Notes: generated by a model not told the origin, from the letters alone. A stretch of 16,775 bases of DNA from Candidatus Falkowbacteria bacterium RIFCSPLOWO2_12_FULL_45_13 (GCA_001778055.1 MFFY01000002.1:1-16775); one strand, 5' to 3'; shown: positions 1 through 6,253, numbered from the stretch's first letter. Numbers and translations: made by a program.

Positions 1-75
1 TATATTACAATCGAATTTAGGCCAACCAGCAAGGATTTTCGAGATTTAATACCTCGTCAGCTTGCTGCGAGGTAG
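1..75 (+). CDS. 3' end of an upstream reading frame, probably the front half of the split PEP-utilising gene
   Basis: The first frame is open from the window edge to a TAG at 73-75. It encodes 24 residues ending DFRDLIPRQLAAR. It overlaps the next reading frame (open from 50, first usable start TTG at 62) in a different frame. The last codons and the stop lie inside a short hairpin at 50-74. PEP-utilising mobile domains usually sit at the C-terminus of longer proteins, and the downstream frame has no ribosome binding site. The likeliest reading is therefore that this is the N-terminal side of the same protein, cut off by a frameshift or a repeat insertion. It could instead be the genuine end of an unrelated gene, because too little is visible to identify a family. 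Confidence 0.35.
   Translation, partial: YITIEFRPTSKDFRDLIPRQLAAR
50..74. repeat. Short hairpin at the break between two reading frames
   Basis: ACCTCG (51-56) pairs with CGAGGT (68-73) and CAGC (58-61) with GCTG (64-67). T57 is bulged, the loop is TT, and T50/A74 can extend the stem. The structure lies exactly where the frame open from position 1 stops and the frame of the following gene takes over. It resembles short dispersed hairpin repeats with a CTTG centre that I recall from other bacterial genomes, but only one copy is present here. Confidence 0.5.
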
Positions 76-679
76 TTTATTTGACAAAATTTTAAAAGAG
101 CTGAGCCGGCGGATAGGTCTGTCGCTCATGCAGATGAAATATATCGCCGGACCGGAAATGAAAAATTATAAAAAATTCGGCGTTGATGAGCTGAACCGGA
201 GATTTAAATTCAGCATTATGCATTGCCGGAATGGCAAAATAAGAATTTACACCGGCCAAAGGGCTAGGGCATTTTTAAAAAAACAGACTTTTGAAAAAAT
301 TAAAATAAGCCAAAGCGGCGCATTAAAAGGCACGGCGGCGTTTGTCGGCAAGGTCAGGGGCAAAGTGAAAATCATAAATTTACCTGAAGATATGTCTAAA
401 ATGGAGAAAGGGGATATCATGGTGTCGCACACGACTTTCCCCAGCCTGGTACCGGCTATGAAAAAAGCCTCGGCCATAGTGACAGACGACGGCGGTATAA
501 CCTGCCACGCCGCCATCGTGGCGCGCGAATTGAAAATACCTTGCGTTGTTGGCACCAAAATCGCCACCAAAGTTTTGCGTGACGGCGATTTGGTGGAAGT
601 GGACGCGGAACGGGGGATTGTCAAAAAGATTATTAATATAAGACTTGCGCGTTTGAAAAACCTCCGTTCAGGCAGTTAA
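62..679 (+). CDS. PEP-utilising enzyme, C-terminal swivelling phosphohistidine domain (probably the 3' part of a split gene)
   Basis: The C-terminal half (about residues 88-192) matches the mobile phosphohistidine domain of the PEP synthase / pyruvate phosphate dikinase / enzyme I superfamily. It contains TDDGGITCHAAIVAREL, where His149 would be the phosphorylated residue, then IPCVVGT and a closing GDLVEVDAERGIVKKI. In that superfamily the domain carries phosphate from an ATP-grasp domain to its substrate. The first 80 residues (LSRRIGLSLMQMKYI...) look like the helical linker region seen before this domain in large PEP-synthase-like proteins. The frame is open back to 50, but the only early start is TTG at 62 inside a hairpin and without a Shine-Dalgarno sequence. 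No ATP-binding or PEP-binding domain is present, so it cannot be a complete PEP synthase. It is probably a fragment or pseudogene. The domain assignment is secure; independent expression is doubtful. Confidence 0.75.
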   Translation: MLRGSLFDKILKELSRRIGLSLMQMKYIAGPEMKNYKKFGVDELNRRFKFSIMHCRNGKIRIYTGQRARAFLKKQTFEKIKISQSGALKGTAAFVGKVRGKVKIINLPEDMSKMEKGDIMVSHTTFPSLVPAMKKASAIVTDDGGITCHAAIVARELKIPCVVGTKIATKVLRDGDLVEVDAERGIVKKIINIRLARLKNLRSGS

Positions 680-741
680 CCGCGTAAGTTTTATAGTAGA
701 TAAATTTGGCGCTTAGGGAATTATCAAGCTTAATTTTTTAT

Positions 742-774
742 AAAACCCCGCCCCTTTTAAAGGGGCGGGGTTTT
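742..774. terminator. Strong GC-rich intrinsic terminator
   Basis: A 13-bp perfect stem pairs AAAACCCCGCCCC (742-754) with GGGGCGGGGTTTT (762-774) around a 7-nt loop. The T run closing the stem makes it terminator-like for + strand transcription ending the PEP-utilising gene. The A run on the other side makes it potentially bidirectional. It separates that gene from the promoter at 800. Confidence 0.8.
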
Positions 775-799
775 AGGAATCAAAAACCTTGGCAAACTC

Positions 800-828
800 T
801 TGCGCATTTTGTTAATAGTGTTTATAAT
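800..828 (+). promoter_or_regulatory. Probable sigma70-type promoter for the homospermidine synthase gene
   Basis: TTGCGC (800-805) is separated by exactly 17 nt from a perfect TATAAT (823-828). The -10 is ideal and the -35 is weak (TTG conserved). It sits just after the terminator at 742-774. Transcription would start near 835, leaving a leader of about 120 nt before the start codon at 957. Confidence 0.5.
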
Positions 829-906
829 TTAATAATAAGGCTTAGAGATTGGCGCGGTCGTGCGAAAAAATTTTTTGTGAAATAAATAATTATATTCACC
901 TCCTTG

Positions 907-940
907 GATATTTTGCAATTTTTTTAAATTGTAAAATATC
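907..940 (+). promoter_or_regulatory. Long AT-rich stem-loop in the homospermidine synthase leader
   Basis: GATATTTTGCAATTT (907-921) pairs with AAATTGTAAAATATC (926-940): a 15-bp stem with one G-U pair and a TTTT loop. It ends five bases before the GGGG (945-948) that precedes the ATG at 957. Just upstream, CACCTCCTT (about 898-905) equals the anti-Shine-Dalgarno end of 16S rRNA and could pair weakly with GGGG. Control of translation or mRNA stability is possible but not shown. Confidence 0.4.
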
Positions 941-956
941 TTATGGGGCAATAAAT

Positions 957-2468
957 ATGAATATGCAAAAATTACCAACAACATCAAGCGGAGAACGGAA
1001 GCCGTTTGACCGCAAAATTCTCATGGTGGGTTTCGGCGCGGTGGCGCGCTGTACCCTGCCGATTTTATTGGAAAAAATTGACGCGCCGCTTCCGAATATT
1101 ACTGTTATGGACTTTGAAAATAAAGCGGAGTCTCTAAAAATATATACCGACCGAGGTTTAAAATATGTTCGTAAAAAAATCACGCCGGATAATTTTGATC
1201 AGGTTTTATCTAAACATATGGAAGACGGCGGCTTGCTCGTAGATTTAGCCTGGAATATCGGCGCCAATGATATTATCGGCTGGTGCCATGAACATAACGT
1301 TTTATATGCCAATACCTCGGTTGAGGTTTGGGATTCGCTGGCCGGGGTTTTCACCGAAACGCCGTATGAAAAATCGCTTTATTGGCGGCAGATGCAATTA
1401 AGAAAGTTGTCAAAAGATTGGCGCGACGCGCCCACGGCCGTGGTTGATCACGGCGCCAACCCGGGACTGCTCTCTCATTTTGTTAAGCTGGGTTTAACGG
1501 ATATCGCCAAAAAATTAATGGCCGATAAAAAAGCCGCGGGCCAAGACAAGGGAAAACTGGAACAATATTTAAAAGATAAAAATTTCGCGCAGCTGGCTAA
1601 AAATCTGAACGTTAAAGTCATCCATTGCAGCGAGCGGGACACGCAGATTACCAATCGGCCGAAAGAGGTTGATGAATTCGTCGGCACCTGGAGCATTGAA
1701 GGCTTAAGGGAAGAAGGCACGGCGCCGGCAGAAATGGGCTGGGGCACGCACGAGAAAGAGTTGCCGGCTCTGGCTTTTATTCCGCCCCGCGGACCGAAAA
1801 ATCAGATATTTTTGGCCCAGATGGGAATTAATACCTGGGTCAGATCATGGGTGCCGGACGAGGAAATCGTGGGCATGGTTATCCGGCATGGCGAGGCCTT
1901 CGGTTTGTCCGATCGCTTAACCGTCTGGAAAGATGACCCAGCCGACCCCGGACATGGCAAGAAAGCGGTTTACCGGCCGACCGTGCATTACGCTTACATG
2001 CCCTGCCATGAAACTTTATCATCGCTCTATGAATTGCGCGGCCGAAATTATGTTCTGCCGCCGAAATTAAGGATTATGAGTGATGAAATCATTTCCGGCG
2101 CCGATATATTAGGTGCGCTCCTGATGGGGCATGAATACAATTCCTGGTGGACCGGCAGTATTTTGGACATCGCGGAAGCCAGGCGCTTAGTGCCTGGGCA
2201 AAACGCCACCACGATTCAAGTCGCCATCGGCGTGGTCGCGGCCGTGCTTTGGATGATAGAAAATCCCCGCCAGGGCATAAATCTGCCCGATGATCTGCCC
2301 CATGATTTCGTTTTGGATATCGCCAAGCCATATTTAGGTAAATTAGTTTCCAAAGCTTCGGATTGGACGCCGCTAAAAAACCGCACGGTTTATTTTAAAG
2401 AAAATCCGGCCTCTAAGATTGATAAAAAAGATATTTGGCAGTTCAAGAATTTTTTGTTTGTGGATTAA
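957..2468 (+). CDS. hss: Homospermidine synthase (503 aa)
   Basis: This NAD-dependent enzyme joins two putrescines, or putrescine and spermidine, to give sym-homospermidine in the cytoplasm. The protein has the saccharopine-dehydrogenase-like fold of the family: a Rossmann start KILMVGFGAVARCTLP (residues 20-35), then VDLAWNIGAND, NTSVEVWDSLAG and DHGANPGLLSHFVK, all family-typical segments. The length is close to the usual 470-500 aa. The frame stays open back to 849, but the ATG at 957, with GGGG eight bases upstream and placed before the conserved N-terminus, is the natural start. The next gene encodes an ornithine-decarboxylase-type enzyme that could supply putrescine, which supports the assignment. 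The separating spacer of 180 nt contains an inverted repeat, so co-transcription is likely but not certain. Confidence 0.88.
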   Translation: MNMQKLPTTSSGERKPFDRKILMVGFGAVARCTLPILLEKIDAPLPNITVMDFENKAESLKIYTDRGLKYVRKKITPDNFDQVLSKHMEDGGLLVDLAWNIGANDIIGWCHEHNVLYANTSVEVWDSLAGVFTETPYEKSLYWRQMQLRKLSKDWRDAPTAVVDHGANPGLLSHFVKLGLTDIAKKLMADKKAAGQDKGKLEQYLKDKNFAQLAKNLNVKVIHCSERDTQITNRPKEVDEFVGTWSIEGLREEGTAPAEMGWGTHEKELPALAFIPPRGPKNQIFLAQMGINTWVRSWVPDEEIVGMVIRHGEAFGLSDRLTVWKDDPADPGHGKKAVYRPTVHYAYMPCHETLSSLYELRGRNYVLPPKLRIMSDEIISGADILGALLMGHEYNSWWTGSILDIAEARRLVPGQNATTIQVAIGVVAAVLWMIENPRQGINLPDDLPHDFVLDIAKPYLGKLVSKASDWTPLKNRTVYFKENPASKIDKKDIWQFKNFLFVD

Positions 2469-2470
2469 GA

Positions 2471-2638
2471 TAATGCGAATACTGCAAATTAAATTGCGAA
2501 TGCCGCAAATTTTATGGATAAGGTTGTCTATAAAGAATTATCTTATAAAATAACTAGCATAATTCATATATATTAATTATTCGCGGAATTCGCGTTAATT
2601 CGCAGATTCGCATTAATTTATTATGCGGATTTGCATTA
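2471..2638. repeat. Inverted repeat built from GCGAAT/ATTCGC words
   Basis: The left side (2471-2514) contains TAATGCGAATACTGCAAATT and TGCGAATGCCGCAAATTT. The right side (about 2578-2638) contains ATTCGCGGAATTCGCG, AATTCGCAGATTCGCATTA and ATGCGGATTTGCATTA. The outermost arms are near-perfect reverse complements, with one mismatch and one gap. A related structure, including the shared word GCGAATGCCGCNAATTT, lies at 7911-7991. It fills most of the spacer between the two polyamine genes. Confidence 0.65.
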
Positions 2639-2648
2639 TTGGATTTTT

Positions 2649-3833
2649 ATGAACCAAGTAGAAAAAAAATTATTGTTGGATTTGGCGACCAAGCACGGCA
2701 CGCCGATTTTTGTCATTGATCATGATAAACTAAGGGCTAATTTCCGAGAATTCAGGGAAAAATTGCCCGAGGTTCAGCCCTATTTCGCCATCAAAGCCAA
2801 CTCGCATCCGGAAATCGTTAAAACCATGTTTGACTTGGGCGCCAGTTTTGACGTGGCGTCTATGCCGGAATTCATGGTAGTTCATGAAAACATAAAAAAT
2901 CTGCCCGACCAGGAACGCCAGGATTTCATCTGGGACAAAATAATTTACGCCAACACCATTAAGCCGGTGGAAACTTTAAAAGAACTGAATCCCTATAAGC
3001 CTTTAGTGACTTTTGACAATCCGTCCGAGCTGGAAAAAATCAAGGAGCACGCGCCGGACGCCGGACTGGTCCTGCGCATCCGCGTGCCCAACACCGGCTC
3101 TATGGTGGAGCTGTCCAGCAAGTTCGGCGCTCATCCGGGCGAGGCGGTTGACCTGATAACTCAAGCCACCAACTTGGGTCTGGGCGTGGAAGGCATCAGC
3201 TTTCATGTGGGCAGCCAGTGCAATAATTTCGACAACTACATGCAGGCCTTAAATTTCGCCTCATCCATTTTTAAAGAAGCGGAATTAAGGAAATATCCTA
3301 TTGGTTTCAAGTGCAAAGACGGCAGTCGGGAAAAAGTCTTAGATATTGGTGGCGGCTTTCCGGTGAAATACACGCCGGATGTAAAATCATTCACCGTCTT
3401 GGCTAAAAAAATAAACTCGGAAATCAAACGGCTGTTTAAAAAGGATAATATCCAGGTGATTGCCGAGCCGGGGCGGTTTATGGTGGCCACGGCCTGCACC
3501 TTGGTCGTAAAAATTATCGGCAAAGCCGTCCGCGACGGCAAAACCTGCTATTATTTGAACGATGGCGTTTATCACACTTTTTCCGGCCAGGTGTTCGACC
3601 ATCAGCATTATCCTTTGCGCGCTTTTAAAGAAGCACCGACCGCGGTCTGCGCCACTTTCGGCCCGACCTGCGACGCCTTTGACACGATTTCTCTGGCCGA
3701 TGAATTGCCGGACAACCTGGAAATTCATGACCTGCTCTACGCCGAAAACATCGGCGCTTATTCCCACGCTTCGGCCACCTACTTCAACGGCTTTCCGCCG
3801 GCCAAGGTGGTGCATGTGAATAAGGGGAGATAG
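2649..3833 (+). CDS. Ornithine decarboxylase-type PLP enzyme (fold III, eukaryotic-like ODC family; 394 aa)
   Basis: This PLP-dependent alanine-racemase-fold decarboxylase most likely makes putrescine from ornithine. The diagnostic residues are all present: PYFAIKAN with the PLP lysine K49, FHVGSQ (H186), IGGGFP (234-238), AEPGRFMV (E273), LNDGVYHTF (D305), GPTCDAFDT with catalytic C341 and D342, and the C-terminal ENIGAYS (368-372). The GPTCD...D pattern fits the ODC/LDC branch rather than diaminopimelate decarboxylase. Lysine or a related diamine precursor cannot be excluded as substrate from sequence alone. The ATG at 2649 precedes the conserved N-terminus; an upstream TTG at 2631 falls in the GCGAAT repeat and is unlikely. 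It follows homospermidine synthase, so the pair would form a complete ornithine-to-homospermidine route. Confidence 0.88.
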   Translation: MNQVEKKLLLDLATKHGTPIFVIDHDKLRANFREFREKLPEVQPYFAIKANSHPEIVKTMFDLGASFDVASMPEFMVVHENIKNLPDQERQDFIWDKIIYANTIKPVETLKELNPYKPLVTFDNPSELEKIKEHAPDAGLVLRIRVPNTGSMVELSSKFGAHPGEAVDLITQATNLGLGVEGISFHVGSQCNNFDNYMQALNFASSIFKEAELRKYPIGFKCKDGSREKVLDIGGGFPVKYTPDVKSFTVLAKKINSEIKRLFKKDNIQVIAEPGRFMVATACTLVVKIIGKAVRDGKTCYYLNDGVYHTFSGQVFDHQHYPLRAFKEAPTAVCATFGPTCDAFDTISLADELPDNLEIHDLLYAENIGAYSHASATYFNGFPPAKVVHVNKGR

Positions 3834-3880
3834 ATGAATAAAGAATTATGAATTAAGAATTGGGCGACCATTCTTTTGTT

Positions 3881-4034
3881 TGTCATGCCCGACCTGATCG
3901 GGCATCCAGGGGTGCGGGATTGGAACACGTTGCTTCATAAGTCAAGTTCCTGCTACGCCCTCCTGGATTGCAGCCTGCCTACCTTGCCTACCGGCAGGCA
4001 GGCCGGACAGGCAGGCTCGGAGGCCGCAATGACA
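3881..4034. repeat. TGTCAT...ATGACA palindromic element
   Basis: It begins TGTCATGCCCGACC with an internal hairpin GCCCGACCTGATCGGGC. An inner complementary pair CATCCAGG / CCTGGATTG follows, then a GC-rich block of GCAGGC words, and it ends GGCCGCAATGACA. Its right half is nearly identical in design to the element at 6207-6253 (CCGGACAGGCAGGCTCG then AGGCCG). The ends and inner CCAG/CTGG arms are shared with the elements at 10637, 12902 and 16258. It looks like a non-coding mobile or MITE-like repeat without a transposase. It ends 8 nt before the start codon at 4043. Confidence 0.75.
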
Positions 4035-4042
4035 ATAGTCAT

Positions 4043-5017
4043 ATGAGGCAAAATTACGATAAAATTTTTTTGCAGAGTATCTCAGATCAATACGATAATT
4101 TGGGAAAGATTGATCGTTTTTTCCTTTACACTTCTGGTTATGAGAATTCCAATTATTACATTCGGACTCGGGAAGGGCAGTATGTTATAAAAATTTTTGA
4201 AGGAATTGAAATTAAGACAGAAAATATTTTATTTGAGCTGGAAGCGATGGATTTTTCGCATAAATCAGGGATAAAAACGCCGAGTGTGTTAAAAAACAGC
4301 CAAGGGGAATTAGCGACTGAAGTTGACGGAAAATATGTTTGTGTAATGGCTTTTGTGGACGGAGATAATATGCATAAACAGCCATTATCCGATTCTCTGG
4401 CGATTGAAGTCGCGGCGGAAACCGCGAAAATGGATCAGGTCTTAAAACATTTTAAAGACGGGTCAAAGGCCAGGCAAAATTATGAATGGGATCTTAAATG
4501 CGCCTTGATTTTAGAAAAATTTGTTCCTCTTTTGCCTAAAGATTATGACAGAGAAATTTTTAAAAATGTTTTTGCTGAATATAGAAAAATAAAACAGAAA
4601 TTTTTAAAAATGCCAGCCGGGCTGATTCACAATGACATCGTGCCGCATAATTGGCTGGTAAAAGAGGGAAAGTTGAAATGTATTATAGATTTTTCCGATA
4701 TGGTATTCAGCCCTTATATTCAGAATATTGCCGTTGCCCTGCATTTGGTTGCCTTTGCTTATAATTGGAATCCAGGACAAGCTAAATTATTTATTCAGAA
4801 GTATAGCGAAATCAATCCGTTATCCGGTTCGGAGCTAAAGTTGCTGTATACTTTAATTAAAGCGCGCATGATGTCATTTATTGTTGAATTTAACCGTTGG
4901 AACGTGGAATATGAGGTTGACCAGCAACGAGTGGAAACAGTCAATGACAATTATAAATTTTTGAAAAAATTTATTGATTTCGGACAGAATCGATTTGATC
5001 AGTTGGTCGGTGTTTAA
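4043..5017 (+). CDS. Aminoglycoside phosphotransferase / homoserine kinase type II-like small-molecule kinase (324 aa)
   Basis: This is a protein-kinase-fold phosphotransferase of the APH/choline kinase/ThrB-II superfamily. The N-lobe has a lysine in YVIKIF (K50). The C-lobe has the catalytic loop GLIHNDIVPHNWLV (H196, D198, N203) and the metal-binding IIDFSD (D216) that replaces the DFG of protein kinases. The overall length fits. The substrate cannot be read from sequence: candidates are homoserine, hydroxylysine, choline/ethanolamine, or a drug. The frame stays open upstream to a TTG at 3968, but those 25 codons translate the palindromic repeat (PAYLAYRQAGRTGRLGGR). The ATG at 4043 just after the repeat is therefore the better start. 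No clear Shine-Dalgarno sequence is seen. The base composition is more AT-rich than that of the polyamine genes. Confidence 0.75.
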   Translation: MRQNYDKIFLQSISDQYDNLGKIDRFFLYTSGYENSNYYIRTREGQYVIKIFEGIEIKTENILFELEAMDFSHKSGIKTPSVLKNSQGELATEVDGKYVCVMAFVDGDNMHKQPLSDSLAIEVAAETAKMDQVLKHFKDGSKARQNYEWDLKCALILEKFVPLLPKDYDREIFKNVFAEYRKIKQKFLKMPAGLIHNDIVPHNWLVKEGKLKCIIDFSDMVFSPYIQNIAVALHLVAFAYNWNPGQAKLFIQKYSEINPLSGSELKLLYTLIKARMMSFIVEFNRWNVEYEVDQQRVETVNDNYKFLKKFIDFGQNRFDQLVGV

Positions 5018-5038
5018 TTATTATGTTGGCTCTTTTTC

Positions 5039-5088
5039 TATCATGCCGGCCTTCCTGGCTACCGTCAGGCAGGGAGCCCGCAATGATA
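5039..5088. repeat. Short TATCAT...ATGATA palindromic element
   Basis: Ends TATCATGCCGGC and CCCGCAATGATA enclose GGCTACCGTCAGGCAGGGAGCC. This is a compact version of the TGTCAT family with the same GGCAGG-type core. It lies between the kinase-like gene and the promoter of the nucleotidyltransferase/HEPN operon, ending 7 nt before the -35 box. Confidence 0.6.
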
Positions 5089-5095
5089 ATCCAAT

Positions 5096-5124
5096 TTGAC
5101 ATTGTAGTAGGTAATTACTACAAT
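5096..5124 (+). promoter_or_regulatory. Near-consensus promoter of the nucleotidyltransferase/HEPN operon
   Basis: A perfect -35 TTGACA (5096-5101), a 17-nt spacer and TACAAT (5119-5124) form one of the best promoters in the window. The start of transcription would be near 5131, only about 19 nt before the ATG at 5150, so the transcript is nearly leaderless and has no Shine-Dalgarno sequence. The first palindromic operator occupies the spacer and -10, and the second covers the start site. Confidence 0.75.
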
Positions 5125-5144
5125 TGTAGTAGGTAACTACTACA
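5101..5144. promoter_or_regulatory. Two tandem palindromic operators overlapping the promoter
   Basis: TGTAGTA-GGTAAT-TACTACA (5103-5122) and TGTAGTA-GGTAAC-TACTACA (5125-5144) are two perfect 7-bp-arm palindromes. Their centres are 22 bp apart, about two helical turns, so bound dimers would sit on the same DNA face. The first can be extended to 9-bp arms (5101-5124). They cover the promoter spacer, -10 and transcription start, which is ideal for repression. The obvious candidate ligand is the winged-helix domain of the protein encoded directly downstream; this is inference. Confidence 0.75.
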
Positions 5145-5149
5145 AAACT

Positions 5150-5707
5150 ATGCTGGATTTTGGCAAATCAAAATTAAGACGAAAACTTTTAGGCCTGTAT
5201 TTTTCCAATACAGAGGCTTCGTTTTATGTGCGCGAATTGGCCGGCAGGTTAAGCGTTGATCCTACCAATCTTTCTCGGGAGTTGCGCCAGCTTGAAGCGC
5301 AAGGATTGTTTACCGCCGAGAGCCGAGGCAAATTGAAATTTTATAAATTGAATAAATCTTTCCCGACTTTTAAAGAGCTAAAAATAATAATTAAAAAAAC
5401 GGTCGGAGTAAATAGCATCTTAAAAGAAGCTTTAAAAAAAATATCCGGCCTTGAGTTGGCTCTGCTCTTCGGTTCATTCGCTCATGGCGATGAGGACCAA
5501 GCGAGTGATATTGATGTTTTTATCGTAAGCGACTTAAAACAGGAAGTGTTTTATAATCTCGTTCGCGGTCTTGAGAAGAAGCTTAATAGAGAAATAAATT
5601 TAACGATTTATTCAAAAAACGAATTTAAAAAGAAGCGTCGGGCAAAAGATCCATTCTTGAGCGATATTTTGAAAAATAAGCACGAAATTATCGCCGGAAA
5701 ATTATGA
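5150..5707 (+). CDS. Winged-helix / MNT nucleotidyltransferase fusion protein, antitoxin-like (185 aa)
   Basis: Residues about 8-70 form an ArsR/MarR-like winged helix: FYVRELAGRLSVDPTNLSRELRQLEAQGLF with the wing ESRGKLKFYKLN. Residues about 100-160 form a minimal nucleotidyltransferase domain with the signature GS-x10-DxD (G108, S109, D120, D122). The usual third carboxylate position appears as Asn150 (REINLTIYS). In MNT-HEPN toxin-antitoxin pairs the nucleotidyltransferase is the antitoxin and can AMPylate the HEPN partner (known for MntA-HepT). Here the HEPN gene follows with a 4-nt ATGA overlap. The fused DNA-binding domain, together with the tandem palindromes at 5101-5144, suggests self-repression. 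The ATG at 5150 is the only sensible start; there is no Shine-Dalgarno sequence. The stop is TGA. Confidence 0.8.
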   Translation: MLDFGKSKLRRKLLGLYFSNTEASFYVRELAGRLSVDPTNLSRELRQLEAQGLFTAESRGKLKFYKLNKSFPTFKELKIIIKKTVGVNSILKEALKKISGLELALLFGSFAHGDEDQASDIDVFIVSDLKQEVFYNLVRGLEKKLNREINLTIYSKNEFKKKRRAKDPFLSDILKNKHEIIAGKL

Positions 5708-6135
5708 AAACTACCAAACAGCAAGAAATAAATTTTTTGCAGATTCGCAGTTTTCTGGAAAGCGTTGAAAGGAGATTGAAAAAAGCCGAACAAATTTTAA
5801 AGGTTGATGAGCAATCAGGCTTTCAGGCGGCCTACGAAGCCATGATTCGGGCATCGCTAGGTTTTATGCTAAGTTTCGGCCGGCGGCCTCGGAGTACTGT
5901 CGGCCACCATAAAATAATTATAGAATTTGTCGGCCAGAAATTCGGCAATAAATATGTAAGTTTGATTGGCAGTTTTGACGAGATGCGAAAAAAAAGAAAC
6001 AAAGCGATTTATGAACCATTTGGCACAATCGGCGAGAAGGAGGCGGCCGATGCCATAAAAACCGCTAAAGAATTTATTGGCATTGTTTATAATCATATCA
6101 GAGATAAAGACCGACAGCCGACCTTAAAAATTTAA
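5704..6135 (+). CDS. HEPN-domain protein, putative toxin partner of the nucleotidyltransferase (143 aa)
   Basis: This small all-helical protein has the HEPN layout: an N-terminal helix with ESVERRLKKAEQIL, a central AAYEAMIRASLGFML, the conserved GHHKIIIEF (67-75) and the catalytic-region helix MRKKRNKAIYEP (94-105). HEPN toxins are usually RNases with an RX4-6H motif. Here the His position is Tyr103 (R98-N-K-A-I-Y), as in HEPN branches with an RxxxxY-type ending, so RNase activity is uncertain. Translation is coupled to the upstream gene through the ATGA overlap at 5704-5707. No separate promoter is seen. Immediately after its stop lies the remnant of a PEP-utilising gene, suggesting the pair was inserted there. 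Toxin function is inferred from the gene pairing, not demonstrated. Confidence 0.72.
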   Translation: MKTTKQQEINFLQIRSFLESVERRLKKAEQILKVDEQSGFQAAYEAMIRASLGFMLSFGRRPRSTVGHHKIIIEFVGQKFGNKYVSLIGSFDEMRKKRNKAIYEPFGTIGEKEAADAIKTAKEFIGIVYNHIRDKDRQPTLKI

Positions 6136-6137
6136 AG

Positions 6138-6206
6138 GGCGTGGAAGTGGACGCGGATAAAGGGGTAGCGAGAATATTGAAAAAAGCGAGAAAAATTAAA
6201 ACATAG
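6138..6206 (+). pseudogene. Broken C-terminal tail of a PEP-utilising enzyme
   Basis: In the frame starting at 6138 the sequence reads GVEVDADKGVARILKKARKI and ends at TAG 6204-6206. This matches the closing strand of the PEP-utilising mobile domain, compared with GDLVEVDAERGIVKKI in the gene at 62-679. The two copies share 17 identical nucleotides (GTGGAAGTGGACGCGGA). No start and no phosphohistidine region precede it; upstream is the HEPN gene in another frame. It is a decayed 3' end, left behind when the rest of the gene was lost or replaced. Confidence 0.65.
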
Positions 6207-6253
6207 ATTCCGGCCTGCCTACCGGACAGGCAGGCTCGTAGGCCGGAATGACA
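6207..6253. repeat. GC-rich palindromic element carrying the annotated tsaC start
   Basis: ATTCCGGCCT (6207-6216) pairs with AGGCCGGAAT (6240-6249), enclosing GCCTACCGGACAGGCAGGC. The right end runs into ATGACA like the other elements. It closely matches the right half of the element at 3881-4034. The left TGTC end is missing, so it may be a truncated copy. The ATG at 6248 is part of the repeat. Confidence 0.7.

Noticed and set aside
849..956. N-terminal extension of homospermidine synthase from TTG 849
   Set aside because: The segment holds the leader hairpin and a predicted 5' UTR; the ATG at 957 has a purine-rich GGGG at good distance and fits the family N-terminus.
3387..3815. 142-codon - strand frame opposite the ODC-type gene
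   Set aside because: Antisense shadow of a GC-rich gene with all ODC catalytic motifs on the + strand.
3968..4042. N-terminal extension of the kinase-like protein (25 codons from TTG)
   Set aside because: The codons translate the palindromic element; a proper ATG follows immediately after it at 4043.
5039..5144. Operators at 5101-5144 being just another dispersed repeat
   Set aside because: They differ from every repeat family in the window, are exactly phased on a consensus promoter, and precede a DNA-binding protein; a regulatory role is the better explanation.
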